From an uncultured Collinsella sp. (GTDB lineage Bacteria; Actinomycetota; Coriobacteriia; Coriobacteriales; Coriobacteriaceae): a stretch of DNA of 31,123 bases. The position numbers and the translations under genes are program-made. The notes beneath the pieces were generated by a model. It had not been told where the DNA came from, did not search any database, and worked only from the letters and a program-made list of their open reading frames with translations. Of the stretch, positions 16,501 through 24,298 are shown piece by piece. The DNA lies in NCBI GenBank assembly GCA_900541175.1, contig UQIT01000023.1, positions 1-31,123 on the forward strand, given 5' to 3'. Positions within the stretch are counted from its first letter, which is position 1. Each line of letters opens with the position of its first letter.

Positions 16501-16732
16501 TACCGCCGCCGATGCCCATCAGCAGGGCGCCGGCAAACGCAAGAATACCGGTGACGGCAAATGCCAACCTACTGGGCGCCGGGGCATTGAACTCCTGAAC
16601 CTCGGGATCAAAGCCGTGGTTGCGGAAGATCTGAGCGATATCCTCGGCAGCCAAGCGCTCTTCTTCGCTGCATGCCGGCGTAATGCCGGTGTTCTGCAGC
16701 AGGTGGTTAATATAGTTCTGGGTGTTCGCCAT
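13568..16732 (-). CDS. M28-like membrane protein with large disordered insertion
   Basis: 1,054 residues. Two membrane pairs are seen (about 54-95 and 160-205). The fold is M28 zinc peptidase: VVVVAHYDS gives His138 and Asp140. The segment GAVCNKSSVAAML aligns with the usual GANDNASGVAALL, so the bridging Asp is Cys222. About 670 residues (240-910) of acidic, Ala/Glu/Pro/Gln-rich low-complexity sequence interrupt the domain. It resumes with FVATGALDCDG, where the catalytic Glu-Glu pair is Leu922-Asp923, INLESVG (Glu949) and LPHNVNPTN (His1033). The ATG at 16732 has GGAG five bases upstream; the longer frame to 16882 lacks one. Activity is uncertain given the substitutions. It precedes a small membrane protein and diverges from the WYL genes. 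Confidence 0.82.
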   Translation of the reverse strand: MANTQNYINHLLQNTGITPACSEEERLAAEDIAQIFRNHGFDPEVQEFNAPAPSRLAFAVTGILAFAGALLMGIGGGIGLVGTLLAVVGAVLYVLERTGHPVVSRLGKTGVSQNVIAYHKASGPLASPRNRPVVVVAHYDSPRAELLAREPYASYRALIAKLLPVATVAPAAVAILRILPLPGALKVLLWIVAILASLVALVNAANIISNRHILPYTSGAVCNKSSVAAMLGVMDNVAPFQGENEFPDDVPFDTYFGEQKRRAEEMARAAAEYAAAQQQNDYGNTIEYEEPTYVEDEFGQPIAPDAQTEPEQGEAFDEQIEGFEGASADETLIGAIVPEDQNQAAQAEELNDEVPAAEPAEEPAAAEPKLYRNAAGNIRFGSDAIRALGMLPESCTLDYEEGEEPTFEPEPAPVVTVDDESAAVTAAEPEAVSAIDPAAGLDILAPAAPAQDVADESDDDYVEQPRRVSYESDTDFSAEIPAATPHADIASAFSSIGASASSFFKGALAKGRKFVDDFEEKRAAAREAAEQEAIAQQQAAEAARERAAQEFEQNEAMQSGPVDAAEATTSFESQQPTSADVVEATTSFEAQQHVDSTMSFDAAQFDSTITFEKQGTAIAEPLPVSDEQGDAVDDDEPIDAAEIQDAAGDEPVEANSDEEQYAAAKQDDSTEAEQEEVPAVSEAPETNESRPYSTQIFTMPTPSGPGATVANVAPTQDETVDSLMAQISSQASPRPQMNVPDPASAPSPAPSSSPLASVPDPSLPSMKQANVASRTSLFDLPDPSAQVNDPFATAQGPEPTSAPVVPPMPVASGAQPIETISAPAPATPKSRKRGLGGLFGRKKKNEQDSMSDWLGVEDDYDAKKSGRGIGSWDNFEDDNDGWKGGATSSDGASSEDMLSAVASMGDDELLGHDIWFVATGALDCDGAGMKAFLASHRDKLRGVFFINLESVGAGRLSVVTVEGEQQLLKGDRRIMNLVSKVCKSFHVDCGALEMPYAKTDAYAALEASRRALTIAGVDGTRLACARTEDDLPHNVNPTNIATVSEVVTEVIRRS

Positions 16733-16930
16733 GTGCGCTCCACATCCATAATCCGACAAATAGGCCCAATGCATGCACATTAGAACCGTATATAGTCGAA
16801 AGTATACCCCGAGCGAGCGCAAACGACCGAATTCGGGCCATCTTAACGCCCTGAGCGGACAAGGATATAGCCTAATCTCCATATCGGACTAAAATCATGG
16901 CAGCAAACCACCTTCTCATGCGAGGACTCT

Positions 16931-17953
16931 ATGACGGCAAGCGACGCGACCGCAACAATTAAAAAGGGGAATTCGGAGCCCGGTTTCGATAAAACGGCTC
17001 AGCGCATCCTCAATCTTTTCTTTGTGCTCAACAGCTCCCCCGAACCGCTGACGACCGAGCAGATCGTCTTGGATTCTGACCTGGGATATGGCTCGGGCAA
17101 CATCGACTCGGATAAGCGCAAGTTTCGGCGCGATCGTGACAAACTGCTCGAGCGTGGCATCTTAATCAAGGAGGTTCGCCCAGCCGGTGCGCAGGAGACC
17201 GAGGAAAGCTCGTGGACAATCGACCGCGAGCACACGTTTGCAGCAGGTGGCCTCATCACCGCAGACGACGCCGACATCCTACTCAACGCCATCGACCAGA
17301 CGCTAGCGGCCGGCTCTTCCACCTTTGCCGCGCCGCTTGCCGATATTCGCTCCAAAATTGCCTACCTCACCGGCATGTCGGCGGTGGACGAAGCACCGAT
17401 CCGCCGCTCTCCCACCGTCTATGCGGTATGGAGCGCCTTTGCCGAGCGATGCGCGCTGCGATTTTTATATCAGAACGGACGCGGCGAGCAGAAAGAACGT
17501 ACCGTCTGTGTCTACGGCATGTTCGAACGCGAGGGCGTGGCGTACTTCTGCGGCCTCGACAATGTCACCGACGACATCAGGACTTTCCGCTGCGACCGTA
17601 TCGTTCGCGCTTGGCGTCCTTCGAAGGCCTACGCCATCCCTGCGGACTTCAATCTCAACGACTATCTGTTCTTTGAATTCGATTTCGCCGACCGACCGCC
17701 CGTTGCAGCCACGTTCTCGTTCGCCCCTCAGACGCAGATCGATATGATCAACGGCCTCACGCGCGGGCGAGGTGAGCTCGCACACACCGATGCGGGATGG
17801 ATCTGGACCGTTGACGTGCGCAACCTTGAAGCCGCCGCCTCATTTTGCATGGCCCACGCCATGGACGGCATGAGGCCCATGGCCCCCAAATCGCTCAAGC
17901 AGGCATGGAACCACCTCATTGAAAGGACGGTGCACGAGCATGCCCGTGCGTAA
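16931..17953 (+). CDS. WYL-domain transcriptional regulator, first of pair (PafB/C-like)
   Basis: 340 residues. An N-terminal winged helix (about 20-85, with EQIVLDSDLGYGSGN and KRKFRRDRDKLLERGI) is followed by a WYL domain (about 155-225) with YGMFEREGVAYFCGLD and FRCDRIVRAW, and a C-terminal extension. WYL proteins bind single-stranded nucleic acid or other ligands through this domain. Two adjacent WYL regulators are the arrangement of actinobacterial PafB/PafC, which control a RecA-independent DNA damage response; this assignment is inferred from arrangement and length. The start has GAGG five bases upstream. The second gene starts inside its 3' end. Confidence 0.85.
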   Translation: MTASDATATIKKGNSEPGFDKTAQRILNLFFVLNSSPEPLTTEQIVLDSDLGYGSGNIDSDKRKFRRDRDKLLERGILIKEVRPAGAQETEESSWTIDREHTFAAGGLITADDADILLNAIDQTLAAGSSTFAAPLADIRSKIAYLTGMSAVDEAPIRRSPTVYAVWSAFAERCALRFLYQNGRGEQKERTVCVYGMFEREGVAYFCGLDNVTDDIRTFRCDRIVRAWRPSKAYAIPADFNLNDYLFFEFDFADRPPVAATFSFAPQTQIDMINGLTRGRGELAHTDAGWIWTVDVRNLEAAASFCMAHAMDGMRPMAPKSLKQAWNHLIERTVHEHARA

Positions 17954-18857
17954 ACTCACCAGCGAGCAGAGACTCTCGCGCGCCATCGACATCATGGAGG
18001 CCCTCTACGCCGCCGGCGAGAGCGGCATGACACGAACCGAGATTTGCGGCCGCTTTGACATCACGGGAGTATCGCTCGACGAGATTCTCGAGATCGTCTC
18101 GACGCTCGCGGACCGAGAATCGGGTGCGCGCATCATCTGCGAATGCCACGGCGAGCGTGTGGTCCTCACCGGTGACGCCGGACGTGTGCTACCGCTGCGC
18201 CTGAGTGCCGCCGAAGGCGCTGTGCTCAACCATGAACTTGAATCGTTGGGGATCGAGCCGCAGACGGCAGCTCGGATTCGACATGCCCTTCTACCCGAAG
18301 AGCTCGGCTATAACCAGCGCGTCTTTGACACCGTCAACCACGGGTCGCACTGGCAGCAGCTGAGCTGCGCCATTCAGGACGGCGTTCGCTGCCGCATCTC
18401 GTATCGCTCGATGGACGATGCACGGCCACGCGAGCGTCTGGTCGACCCCTTGCGCATTACGGCAAACGGCGACCAAACATACCTGATTGCCTGGGACATC
18501 ACAGTCGATGAGCAGCGCACCTATCGCATGGATAAAATCGAGGGACTCGCCTTGACGGAAGACTCCGTCGTGCCTCACGCACTGGACGTTGCATCCCTCC
18601 GCGATTCCCTTGCCCGGACACAGCATAGCGCAAAGCTCTTGATGCCATTCGATATGGCGGAGCATCTGGACTGGGCCGGCATCACCCTAATCGAGCACAG
18701 CGGGGCAGACATGGCAACGGTAACCGTGCATTATAGCTCCGAGCGTTGGCTACTGAGCCAGGTAATCGCAGCGGGCGGAGCCATCCGCATCTTGGATGAC
18801 CCCGCCCTGTCAAAGCGTCTGTGCGATATGGCAAAAACCCTCGTCTGTCCGCTTTAG
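17940..18857 (+). CDS. WYL-domain transcriptional regulator, second of pair (PafB/C-like)
   Basis: 305 residues with an N-terminal helix-turn-helix (about 1-60, GMTRTEICGRFDITGVSLDE), a WYL domain (about 145-215) with DPLRITANGDQTYLIAWD and TYRMDKIEGL, and the C-terminal extension of the family. The ATG at 17940 overlaps the end of the first WYL gene by 14 bases, suggesting coupled translation and a complex of the two proteins. A TTG at 17919 would add seven residues. The stop codon overlaps that of the convergent DinG-like gene, which has a DNA-repair role in related proteins. Confidence 0.85.
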   Translation: MPVRKLTSEQRLSRAIDIMEALYAAGESGMTRTEICGRFDITGVSLDEILEIVSTLADRESGARIICECHGERVVLTGDAGRVLPLRLSAAEGAVLNHELESLGIEPQTAARIRHALLPEELGYNQRVFDTVNHGSHWQQLSCAIQDGVRCRISYRSMDDARPRERLVDPLRITANGDQTYLIAWDITVDEQRTYRMDKIEGLALTEDSVVPHALDVASLRDSLARTQHSAKLLMPFDMAEHLDWAGITLIEHSGADMATVTVHYSSERWLLSQVIAAGGAIRILDDPALSKRLCDMAKTLVCPL

Positions 18858-21748
18858 CGCCGCCGCTCGTGACGTGCGCGCCACAGTTGCAGATAGTGAC
18901 CGATCTGCGCCGATTCGATGCGCTGGTAGGAGCTCGTGGGCAGCGACGTTAAGAACTTCTTTCCGTAGCCCTTCGTCACCAGGCGCGGGTCGGCCAGAAT
19001 CAGCACGCCGCAATCGGTCGACGAGCGGATAAGGCGGCCGGCCGCCTGCTTAACCTCGAGCACCGCCTCGGGCAGCGAATAGCGCGCCCAAGCGCGGTCT
19101 TCGCGCAGGTTGCGCTCGCACGAGAGCGGGTCCGTGGGGCTCGAGAACGGCAGCTTGGGAATGATGACGCAACGCAGCGTCTCGCCGCTGGCGTCAAACC
19201 CCTCCCAGAAGGCCTTAAGCGCAAAAAGCGACGAGGTCGGCTCATTGATAAACCGGTCGCGCAGGTGACGAGGAGATGAGTTGCGCTGCTGGCAGTTGAG
19301 CTCCAGACCCGCACGGGCCATCTTGGGCTCAACGCGGGCGTACAGGTCTTCCATGTCGCGCCGATTGGTGAACAGTGTGAGCACCGATCCGCCCATGGCA
19401 AGATGGGCGTCGACCAGCACGCGCTCGAGCGCCGTAAGATAGCTCTCGCGATCGCGCGGATCGGGGATATCGCCCGCAACGACTACAGCCATGTTCGAAT
19501 CGAAGTCGTAGCTCGAGTCCAAGTGCAGCGATGAGGATGTTGAAGCACCGATGCGATCGAGGCCGACCGCGTGGTTAAAGTGTTCAAAGCTTTTGGACAC
19601 CGTCATGGTCGCCGAGGCAAAGATAGCCGTGTGAACCTCGGGCAGCCATTCGGTTGCCAAGGCCTCGCCAATGTCGATGCGCTCTGCGGTCATTGACTCT
19701 CCGCCGGCACGCAGCCTGCGATTGACCTGCAGCGAATACACGTAGTGTTCATCGGTGCCATCAATGATGAGTTTGAGGTTCTCGGCCAGCTCGTGCAGGC
19801 GGCGTGAGATATCGCCCAGGTCGACAACAACCTCGGGCTTGTCGGCGGCGACGGCTTGCACCAGCGCGTCGACGCTCTTGTCAGCCTGTTCCAATGCGTC
19901 GATGGCAGTGTAGGCCGACTGTAAGAAATCATGCCAGTCGTCAGATTCGCGCAACTCGGGGCCAATCCATAGATTGGCATTGTCATAACCCCCACGGGCA
20001 CGGCGACCGAGCTCGCGAACGCCATCGAACACGTCGGCGATTGCCATGCTCGCGCGCGCAACCGTCGACGTTGCCTTGGCAGTAAGGCCCAGATAGAGCG
20101 TAGAGCCCTCGGAGGTTGCCAAATCACGGGAAACCTGGCTTAGCGCGCCGGTGCTCGAGCCACCCAGGCGCTCAAACAGAACGCGTGATTCGTCCGCCGA
20201 CACCACGCGCGCCCACTGGCGGCGCGCCTCGCACTCGATGGAATGGGCCTCGTCGATTACCCAATGACGAATCGGAGGTAAAATCCTACCCTCAGCCGCG
20301 ACGTTGCGGAACAGCAGGGAATGGTTGGTGACCACCACATCGGCATGCGCCGCACGACGGCGAGCGCCGTGGACCAAACATTTATCAGGGAAAAACGGGC
20401 AGAGGCGACGAGCACACTCGCGCGAGGCCGTCGTAAAGTCGGGGCGGTTGACGCTGCGCCACCGAATGCCGAGCGAGTCGAGGTCGCCATCGGCTGATTG
20501 GCAGACGTACGCCATAATGACCGCGACCGCCGTGAGCGTGTCCGCCGGATCGCGCTTGGTGGTAATCTCGACCTGGCTGCGGCTCATGCGCTCAAGCTTG
20601 CGCAGGCACGGATAGTGGTCATAGCCCTTGAGAGCGCAAAATGACAGACCACCGTCCAGTTGCTCGGCAAGTTTTGGCAGCTCATGGTACATGAGCTGGT
20701 CGGCAAGATTGTTCGATTTGGTCGCAATACCAACCGTGATGTTGTTACGGCGCGCTGCCTCGGCAAAAGGCACCAGATAGGCCATCGATTTGCCGACGCC
20801 CGTGCCCGCCTCAATTACACGATGAGTGCCCGTGACCAGCGCATCGCGGACCTCGAGCGCCATCGCGATCTGCTCATCACGCGGCTCGTAGGTGGGATAC
20901 ATGCGATTGACCAGGCCACCTGGCGCATAGTCTGCCTCAATCTCCTCACGACTCGGCATCTTGAGGACCGGCAGTTCGTCGGCGTCCACCCGATCGTCGG
21001 CGCGATCGGCCTTGAGGACGTCAGCACGAGCGGCGCTGAGAGAGAAGATAGAACCAGGGTTCTGCCCTGCCAAGAATGAGAAGATAGGACGATAGGACCA
21101 AGGCACGTCCGGATGCATGTCGGCTAGGCGCGCCATAAGGCCCTGAGGCAAGTCGGTGAGCGCCACGAGCAACGCGCGCCATACGCCACACAGGGCGTCG
21201 ACGTCGGCATTGGCACGGTGTGATACCGAGTCACAGCCAAACAGATCGGCCATAAAAGACAGCTTGTGCGAGGCCAGGCGCGGAAGCGCGATGCGCGACA
21301 GCGCCAGCGAATCGATCCAGATATCGCTCACGTTGACGCCGCCTTTGACCGACTCGATAAACGAGCGGTCGAACGTGGCGTTATGTGCGATCACCGGGCA
21401 ACCACCGACAAAATCGGCGAGAGCGGCGACGGCCTCAACGGCCGACGGGGCATCTGCCACATCGGCATTTGTAATGCTCGTGAGCTCGGTAATCTCGGTG
21501 GGAATCAGTTGCTTGGGATGCACGAAGGTATCGAAGCGGTCGACGACCTCGCGGCCCGAAAGGCGGGCCGCCGAGATCTCGATCAGCTCATTGTCCTGCA
21601 CCGAAAGACCCGTGGTCTCGGTATCGAGGACGATCACATCTTCCTCGATAAGGCCGAAGGACTGCGTTTTGGCGCGCTCGGCAAGCGTGGCATAGGAGTC
21701 GATGACAAACTGCGGCGTTCCTGACGAAACCGCGTCCTCGATTAGCAT
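18854..21748 (-). CDS. DinG-type exonuclease-helicase
   Basis: 964 residues. The N-terminus is a DEDD 3'-5' exonuclease domain like that of DNA polymerase III epsilon (VLDTETTG with Asp42 and Glu44; HNATFDRSF later). It is joined to an XPD/DinG superfamily 2 helicase: Walker A GTGVGKS near residue 313 and the DEAH box VIDEAHSIE near 499. Cysteines in CALKGYDHYPC (about 369-379) and CARRLCPFFPDKC (about 440) can hold the iron-sulfur cluster of this family. The protein likely unwinds or degrades DNA during repair. Its ATG overlaps the ddl stop by seven bases, so the two form an operon. The gene ends tail to tail with the WYL pair, stops overlapping. Confidence 0.93.
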   Translation of the reverse strand: MLIEDAVSSGTPQFVIDSYATLAERAKTQSFGLIEEDVIVLDTETTGLSVQDNELIEISAARLSGREVVDRFDTFVHPKQLIPTEITELTSITNADVADAPSAVEAVAALADFVGGCPVIAHNATFDRSFIESVKGGVNVSDIWIDSLALSRIALPRLASHKLSFMADLFGCDSVSHRANADVDALCGVWRALLVALTDLPQGLMARLADMHPDVPWSYRPIFSFLAGQNPGSIFSLSAARADVLKADRADDRVDADELPVLKMPSREEIEADYAPGGLVNRMYPTYEPRDEQIAMALEVRDALVTGTHRVIEAGTGVGKSMAYLVPFAEAARRNNITVGIATKSNNLADQLMYHELPKLAEQLDGGLSFCALKGYDHYPCLRKLERMSRSQVEITTKRDPADTLTAVAVIMAYVCQSADGDLDSLGIRWRSVNRPDFTTASRECARRLCPFFPDKCLVHGARRRAAHADVVVTNHSLLFRNVAAEGRILPPIRHWVIDEAHSIECEARRQWARVVSADESRVLFERLGGSSTGALSQVSRDLATSEGSTLYLGLTAKATSTVARASMAIADVFDGVRELGRRARGGYDNANLWIGPELRESDDWHDFLQSAYTAIDALEQADKSVDALVQAVAADKPEVVVDLGDISRRLHELAENLKLIIDGTDEHYVYSLQVNRRLRAGGESMTAERIDIGEALATEWLPEVHTAIFASATMTVSKSFEHFNHAVGLDRIGASTSSSLHLDSSYDFDSNMAVVVAGDIPDPRDRESYLTALERVLVDAHLAMGGSVLTLFTNRRDMEDLYARVEPKMARAGLELNCQQRNSSPRHLRDRFINEPTSSLFALKAFWEGFDASGETLRCVIIPKLPFSSPTDPLSCERNLREDRAWARYSLPEAVLEVKQAAGRLIRSSTDCGVLILADPRLVTKGYGKKFLTSLPTSSYQRIESAQIGHYLQLWRARHERRR

Positions 21749-22707
21749 GCAATGCCCGCTCGACGAAGGCCCATACGGATCAGGCTGTCACAGACCTGCG
21801 GGAACGTCATGTCGTCTGTGTGGCGAATCTCATCCGGATACAGCGACGTATCGGTCATGCCGGGAATGGTGTTGGTCTCGAGGATGACGGGGCCGTCCTC
21901 GCTCACGATAAAATCGCTGCGCGAGATGCCCAGGCAACCGAGGGCCTTGTGAGCAGCACAGGCAAGCTCCTGAGCGCGAGCGTAATTCTCGGGTGAAATC
22001 TGCGCCGGAATACGATGGATGTCCGTAGGGTCGACATACTTCACGTCCAGATCGTAGAACTCACAGTCCTCGGGCTTGCGAATCTCGACAATCGGCAGGG
22101 CGCGCACGTCGTCCTCGCCGTACACGCCGACGGTGATCTCGGTACCCTCGATGCACTTCTCGACCAGCACTTTGTCGCCGTACTCAAACGCCTTGGCAAT
22201 TGCCGCGGGCAGCTCGGAGGGCTCATGGACCAGGGAAATGCCATAGCTGGAACCGTTGACGGCCGGCTTCACAAAGCTGCGCTCGCCACAAACCTCGACG
22301 ATATGATCGATATCGACTTCATCGCCCACCTCGAGCGCAAGGCCGGGGGCAATGGGAATGCCCGCCTTGGCGTACAGGAGCTTAGAGACCTCTTTGTCGG
22401 CACCGCAGGCGCTAGCAAGCACGCCCGAGGCCGTGTAGGGGATACCCAGGGTCTCCATGGCGCCCTGCATGGCACCATCCTCGCCGCCGGCACCGTGCAT
22501 GGCGATAAACGCCACGTCAAAGCCGCCGGTTGCCATGGTTACCATAAAGTCATCAGCGGCCGTATCGAGCAGCTCCACCGAGGTGTAGCCGGCTTCCTTC
22601 AGTGCCACCACAACGTTCTTTCCCGAATTGAGCGAGATCTCGCGCTCAGCGGAATGACCGCCCGCCAAGACCGCTACGTGCATGTTCTCTAGGCTTTTAC
22701 CCGGCAT
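21742..22707 (-). CDS. ddl: D-alanine--D-alanine ligase
   Basis: 321 residues. The enzyme makes D-Ala-D-Ala from two D-Ala and ATP for peptidoglycan precursors, in the cytoplasm. Seen are the N-terminal VAVLAGGHSAEREISLNSG, the ATP-grasp centre VKPAVNGSSYGISLV, and the C-terminal DFIVSEDGPVILETNTIPGMT with the metal-binding Glu and Asn. A GGAGGAG run precedes the ATG at 22707. The gene is the first of an operon with the DinG-like gene and is divergent from rlmN. Length is slightly below the usual 340-360. Confidence 0.95.
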   Translation of the reverse strand: MPGKSLENMHVAVLAGGHSAEREISLNSGKNVVVALKEAGYTSVELLDTAADDFMVTMATGGFDVAFIAMHGAGGEDGAMQGAMETLGIPYTASGVLASACGADKEVSKLLYAKAGIPIAPGLALEVGDEVDIDHIVEVCGERSFVKPAVNGSSYGISLVHEPSELPAAIAKAFEYGDKVLVEKCIEGTEITVGVYGEDDVRALPIVEIRKPEDCEFYDLDVKYVDPTDIHRIPAQISPENYARAQELACAAHKALGCLGISRSDFIVSEDGPVILETNTIPGMTDTSLYPDEIRHTDDMTFPQVCDSLIRMGLRRAGIAC

Positions 22708-22747
22708 GGGCAGACTCCTCCTCTATAATTTCTGCAGCTGATACCAT

Positions 22748-22777
22748 ATTGTAGCGATACCCTCTACGTTTCCCCAA
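22748..22777 (-). promoter_or_regulatory. Candidate ddl promoter
   Basis: Minus-strand -35 TTGGGG (22772-22777), 18-base spacer and -10 TACAAT (22748-22753), 41 bases upstream of the ddl start in the short divergent gap with rlmN. Confidence 0.45.
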
Positions 22778-22792
22778 AATCGAAAGGCTTCC

Positions 22793-23845
22793 ATGAATCC
22801 CAGGACTAAATCTCAGGACATTCGCGACTTGAGCCAAAACGATATTCGCGAGCTCGTGGCCGAACTTGGCCAGCCCGCCTTCCGCGCGAAGCAACTCATT
22901 GAATGGGTCTTTGAGAAGAACGTTTGTTCGTTCGACGACATGACCAACCTTCCCAAGGCTTTCCGCGAGCAGCTTAAAGAGGCTTTTGCCTTTGAGACGC
23001 CGACTGAACTCACCAAGCAGGTTTCCAAAGATGGCTCTCGCAAGTATCTGCTCGAGTACCACGACGGCGTTTCCGTCGAGGCTGTCGGCATGCCCCGTCG
23101 CAACAAGCTTTCCGTCTGCGTTTCCACCCAGGCAGGCTGTGGCATGGGCTGTGCCTTCTGCGCTACCGGTCTCAACGGCCTCAAGCGTTCTCTGACCGCT
23201 CAAGAGATTGTCGACCAGGTACTTCATGTATCCAACGACTTTGGCGAGCGTGCCACGAGCGTTGTCTTCATGGGCCAGGGCGAGCCGTTTGCCAACTACG
23301 ACGAGGTTCTCAAGGCGCTGCGAATTCTCAACGACCCCGATGGCATCGGTATCGGCGCTCGTCACCTCACCGTCTCTACCAGTGGCGTTATTCCCGGTAT
23401 TCGCAAATTTGCCGACATCCCCGAGCAGTTCACGCTTGCTGTTTCACTGCATTCCGCCATCCAGTCGACGCGCAATAAGCTCATGCCCGGTGTTAAGAAG
23501 TACACGCTGCTTCGCCTTCACGAAGCGCTTCAGCTCTACACCGAGAAGACTGGCCGCCGCCCGACCTATGAGTATGCAATGATCGAAGGCGTCAACGATA
23601 CGAATCCCGAGATGCAGGCGCTCTGCGACTTCTGCGAGGGAACGCTGTGCCACGTTAACCTCATTCAGCTTAACGACATCGAGGGCAGCCCGCTCAAGCC
23701 GTCGCCGATTCATAAGGTTGAGGATCTTCAGCGTCGTCTTGAGTCCCGTGGCATCGAGACCACGATTCGTAACTCCCGTGGTAACGATATTGACGCCGCT
23801 TGCGGACAGCTGAAGCAGCGCTTCAAAGTTCAGAAGAACGCATAG
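22793..23845 (+). CDS. rlmN: 23S rRNA (A2503-C2) / tRNA (A37-C2) methyltransferase RlmN
   Basis: 350 residues, a radical SAM enzyme that methylates C2 of A2503 in 23S rRNA and A37 in some tRNAs. The iron-sulfur motif is CGMGCAFCATG (CxxxCxxC), followed by FMGQGEPFANYDEV and STSGVIPGI. The conserved methyl-accepting cysteine near the C-terminus is best matched by NDIDAACGQL, with the other in the radical SAM region. It is the only plus-strand gene between 18,858 and the origin region and is flanked by terminators on its downstream side. The start has a purine-rich site (GAAAGG) seven bases upstream. Confidence 0.95.
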   Translation: MNPRTKSQDIRDLSQNDIRELVAELGQPAFRAKQLIEWVFEKNVCSFDDMTNLPKAFREQLKEAFAFETPTELTKQVSKDGSRKYLLEYHDGVSVEAVGMPRRNKLSVCVSTQAGCGMGCAFCATGLNGLKRSLTAQEIVDQVLHVSNDFGERATSVVFMGQGEPFANYDEVLKALRILNDPDGIGIGARHLTVSTSGVIPGIRKFADIPEQFTLAVSLHSAIQSTRNKLMPGVKKYTLLRLHEALQLYTEKTGRRPTYEYAMIEGVNDTNPEMQALCDFCEGTLCHVNLIQLNDIEGSPLKPSPIHKVEDLQRRLESRGIETTIRNSRGNDIDAACGQLKQRFKVQKNA

Positions 23846-23863
23846 GGGAGTCGCACCCCAAAA

Positions 23864-23879
23864 CGTTTCATGTGAAACA
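23864..23879. promoter_or_regulatory. parS-like site (degenerate)
   Basis: cgtttcatgtgaaaca matches the parS consensus tgtttcacgtgaaaca at 14 of 16 positions. It lies in the rlmN 3' region, about 2.2 kb from three perfect sites. It may be a weak ParB site. Confidence 0.5.
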
Positions 23880-23883
23880 TCGA

Positions 23884-23918
23884 ACGGCCACGGTTGCAGG
23901 ATATGCAACCGTGGCCGT
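23884..23918 (+). terminator. rlmN terminator
   Basis: Perfect 15-bp stem (23884-23898 with 23904-23918), loop ggata, followed by ttt on the plus strand. Confidence 0.85.
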
Positions 23919-23979
23919 TTCATTTAATAACCTTAATTTTGAATCAGCTGCTGCTGGTCCCATTTTTACGGTCAAAATT

Positions 23980-24015
23980 AGGGGTCCTTGCCTCGTGAAT
24001 CAGACAAGGACCCCT
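23980..24015 (-). terminator. Terminator of the parA-parB-YtxH-like unit
   Basis: 11-bp stem aggggtccttg/caaggacccct, followed on the minus strand by a T-rich stretch (taatttt). It lies just past the stop of the small membrane protein gene. Confidence 0.75.
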
Positions 24016-24035
24016 TAGAATATGCTGAGTAATTG

Positions 24036-24047
24036 TTAGGTACCTAA
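24036..24047. repeat. Palindrome ttaggtacctaa, copy 1
   Basis: Perfect 12-bp palindrome overlapping the stop codon of the YtxH-like gene. With the preceding g the 13 bases recur at 27539-27551. Confidence 0.7.
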
Positions 24048-24298
24048 TAGCCTACATTTTCCCATTGGTTGCTGACCCAGCCTTGATTAATCTTGGGATT
24101 CTTCGTTACCTGAGCAGTACGCATGGCAACATCTTCTGTCATAACATCCATTTTCTTTTTGGAAGTATCGACGATATCTTGCGCGCCACGAAGCAAACGA
24201 CCTCTAAGTTCATCGTCTGTCGCGATCTTATATCCAGCAAAGGCACCAGCCGCGACAGTCGTCGCCAATGCAATCGCTGTTAAAATCTTATTCCTCAT
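24044..24298 (-). CDS. Small YtxH-like membrane protein
   Basis: 84 residues: N-terminal membrane segment (about 4-23, ILTAIALATTVAAGAFAGY) followed by a short charged region (DDELRGRLLRGAQDIVDTSKK) typical in style of small YtxH-type membrane proteins, then an Asn/Gln-rich end. The match to YtxH is by layout only. The ATG at 24298 has a strong site (AAGGAGG) and lies inside the end of parB, overlapping by 11 bases, so it is coupled to parB. A start at 24316 (TTG) is less likely. It is the last gene before a terminator. Confidence 0.75.
   Translation of the reverse strand: MRNKILTAIALATTVAAGAFAGYKIATDDELRGRLLRGAQDIVDTSKKKMDVMTEDVAMRTAQVTKNPKINQGWVSNQWENVGY

Noticed and set aside
13523..16783. 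1,086-codon plus-strand frame opposite the M28-like gene
   Set aside because: It is the antisense shadow of a GC-rich low-complexity gene; it lacks a ribosome binding site and domain motifs, whereas the minus-strand frame has the M28 motifs.
16898..16963. 22-codon upstream ORF before the first WYL gene
   Set aside because: An ATG at about 16898 overlaps the true start out of frame, but it has no ribosome binding site and no sign of conservation can be seen.
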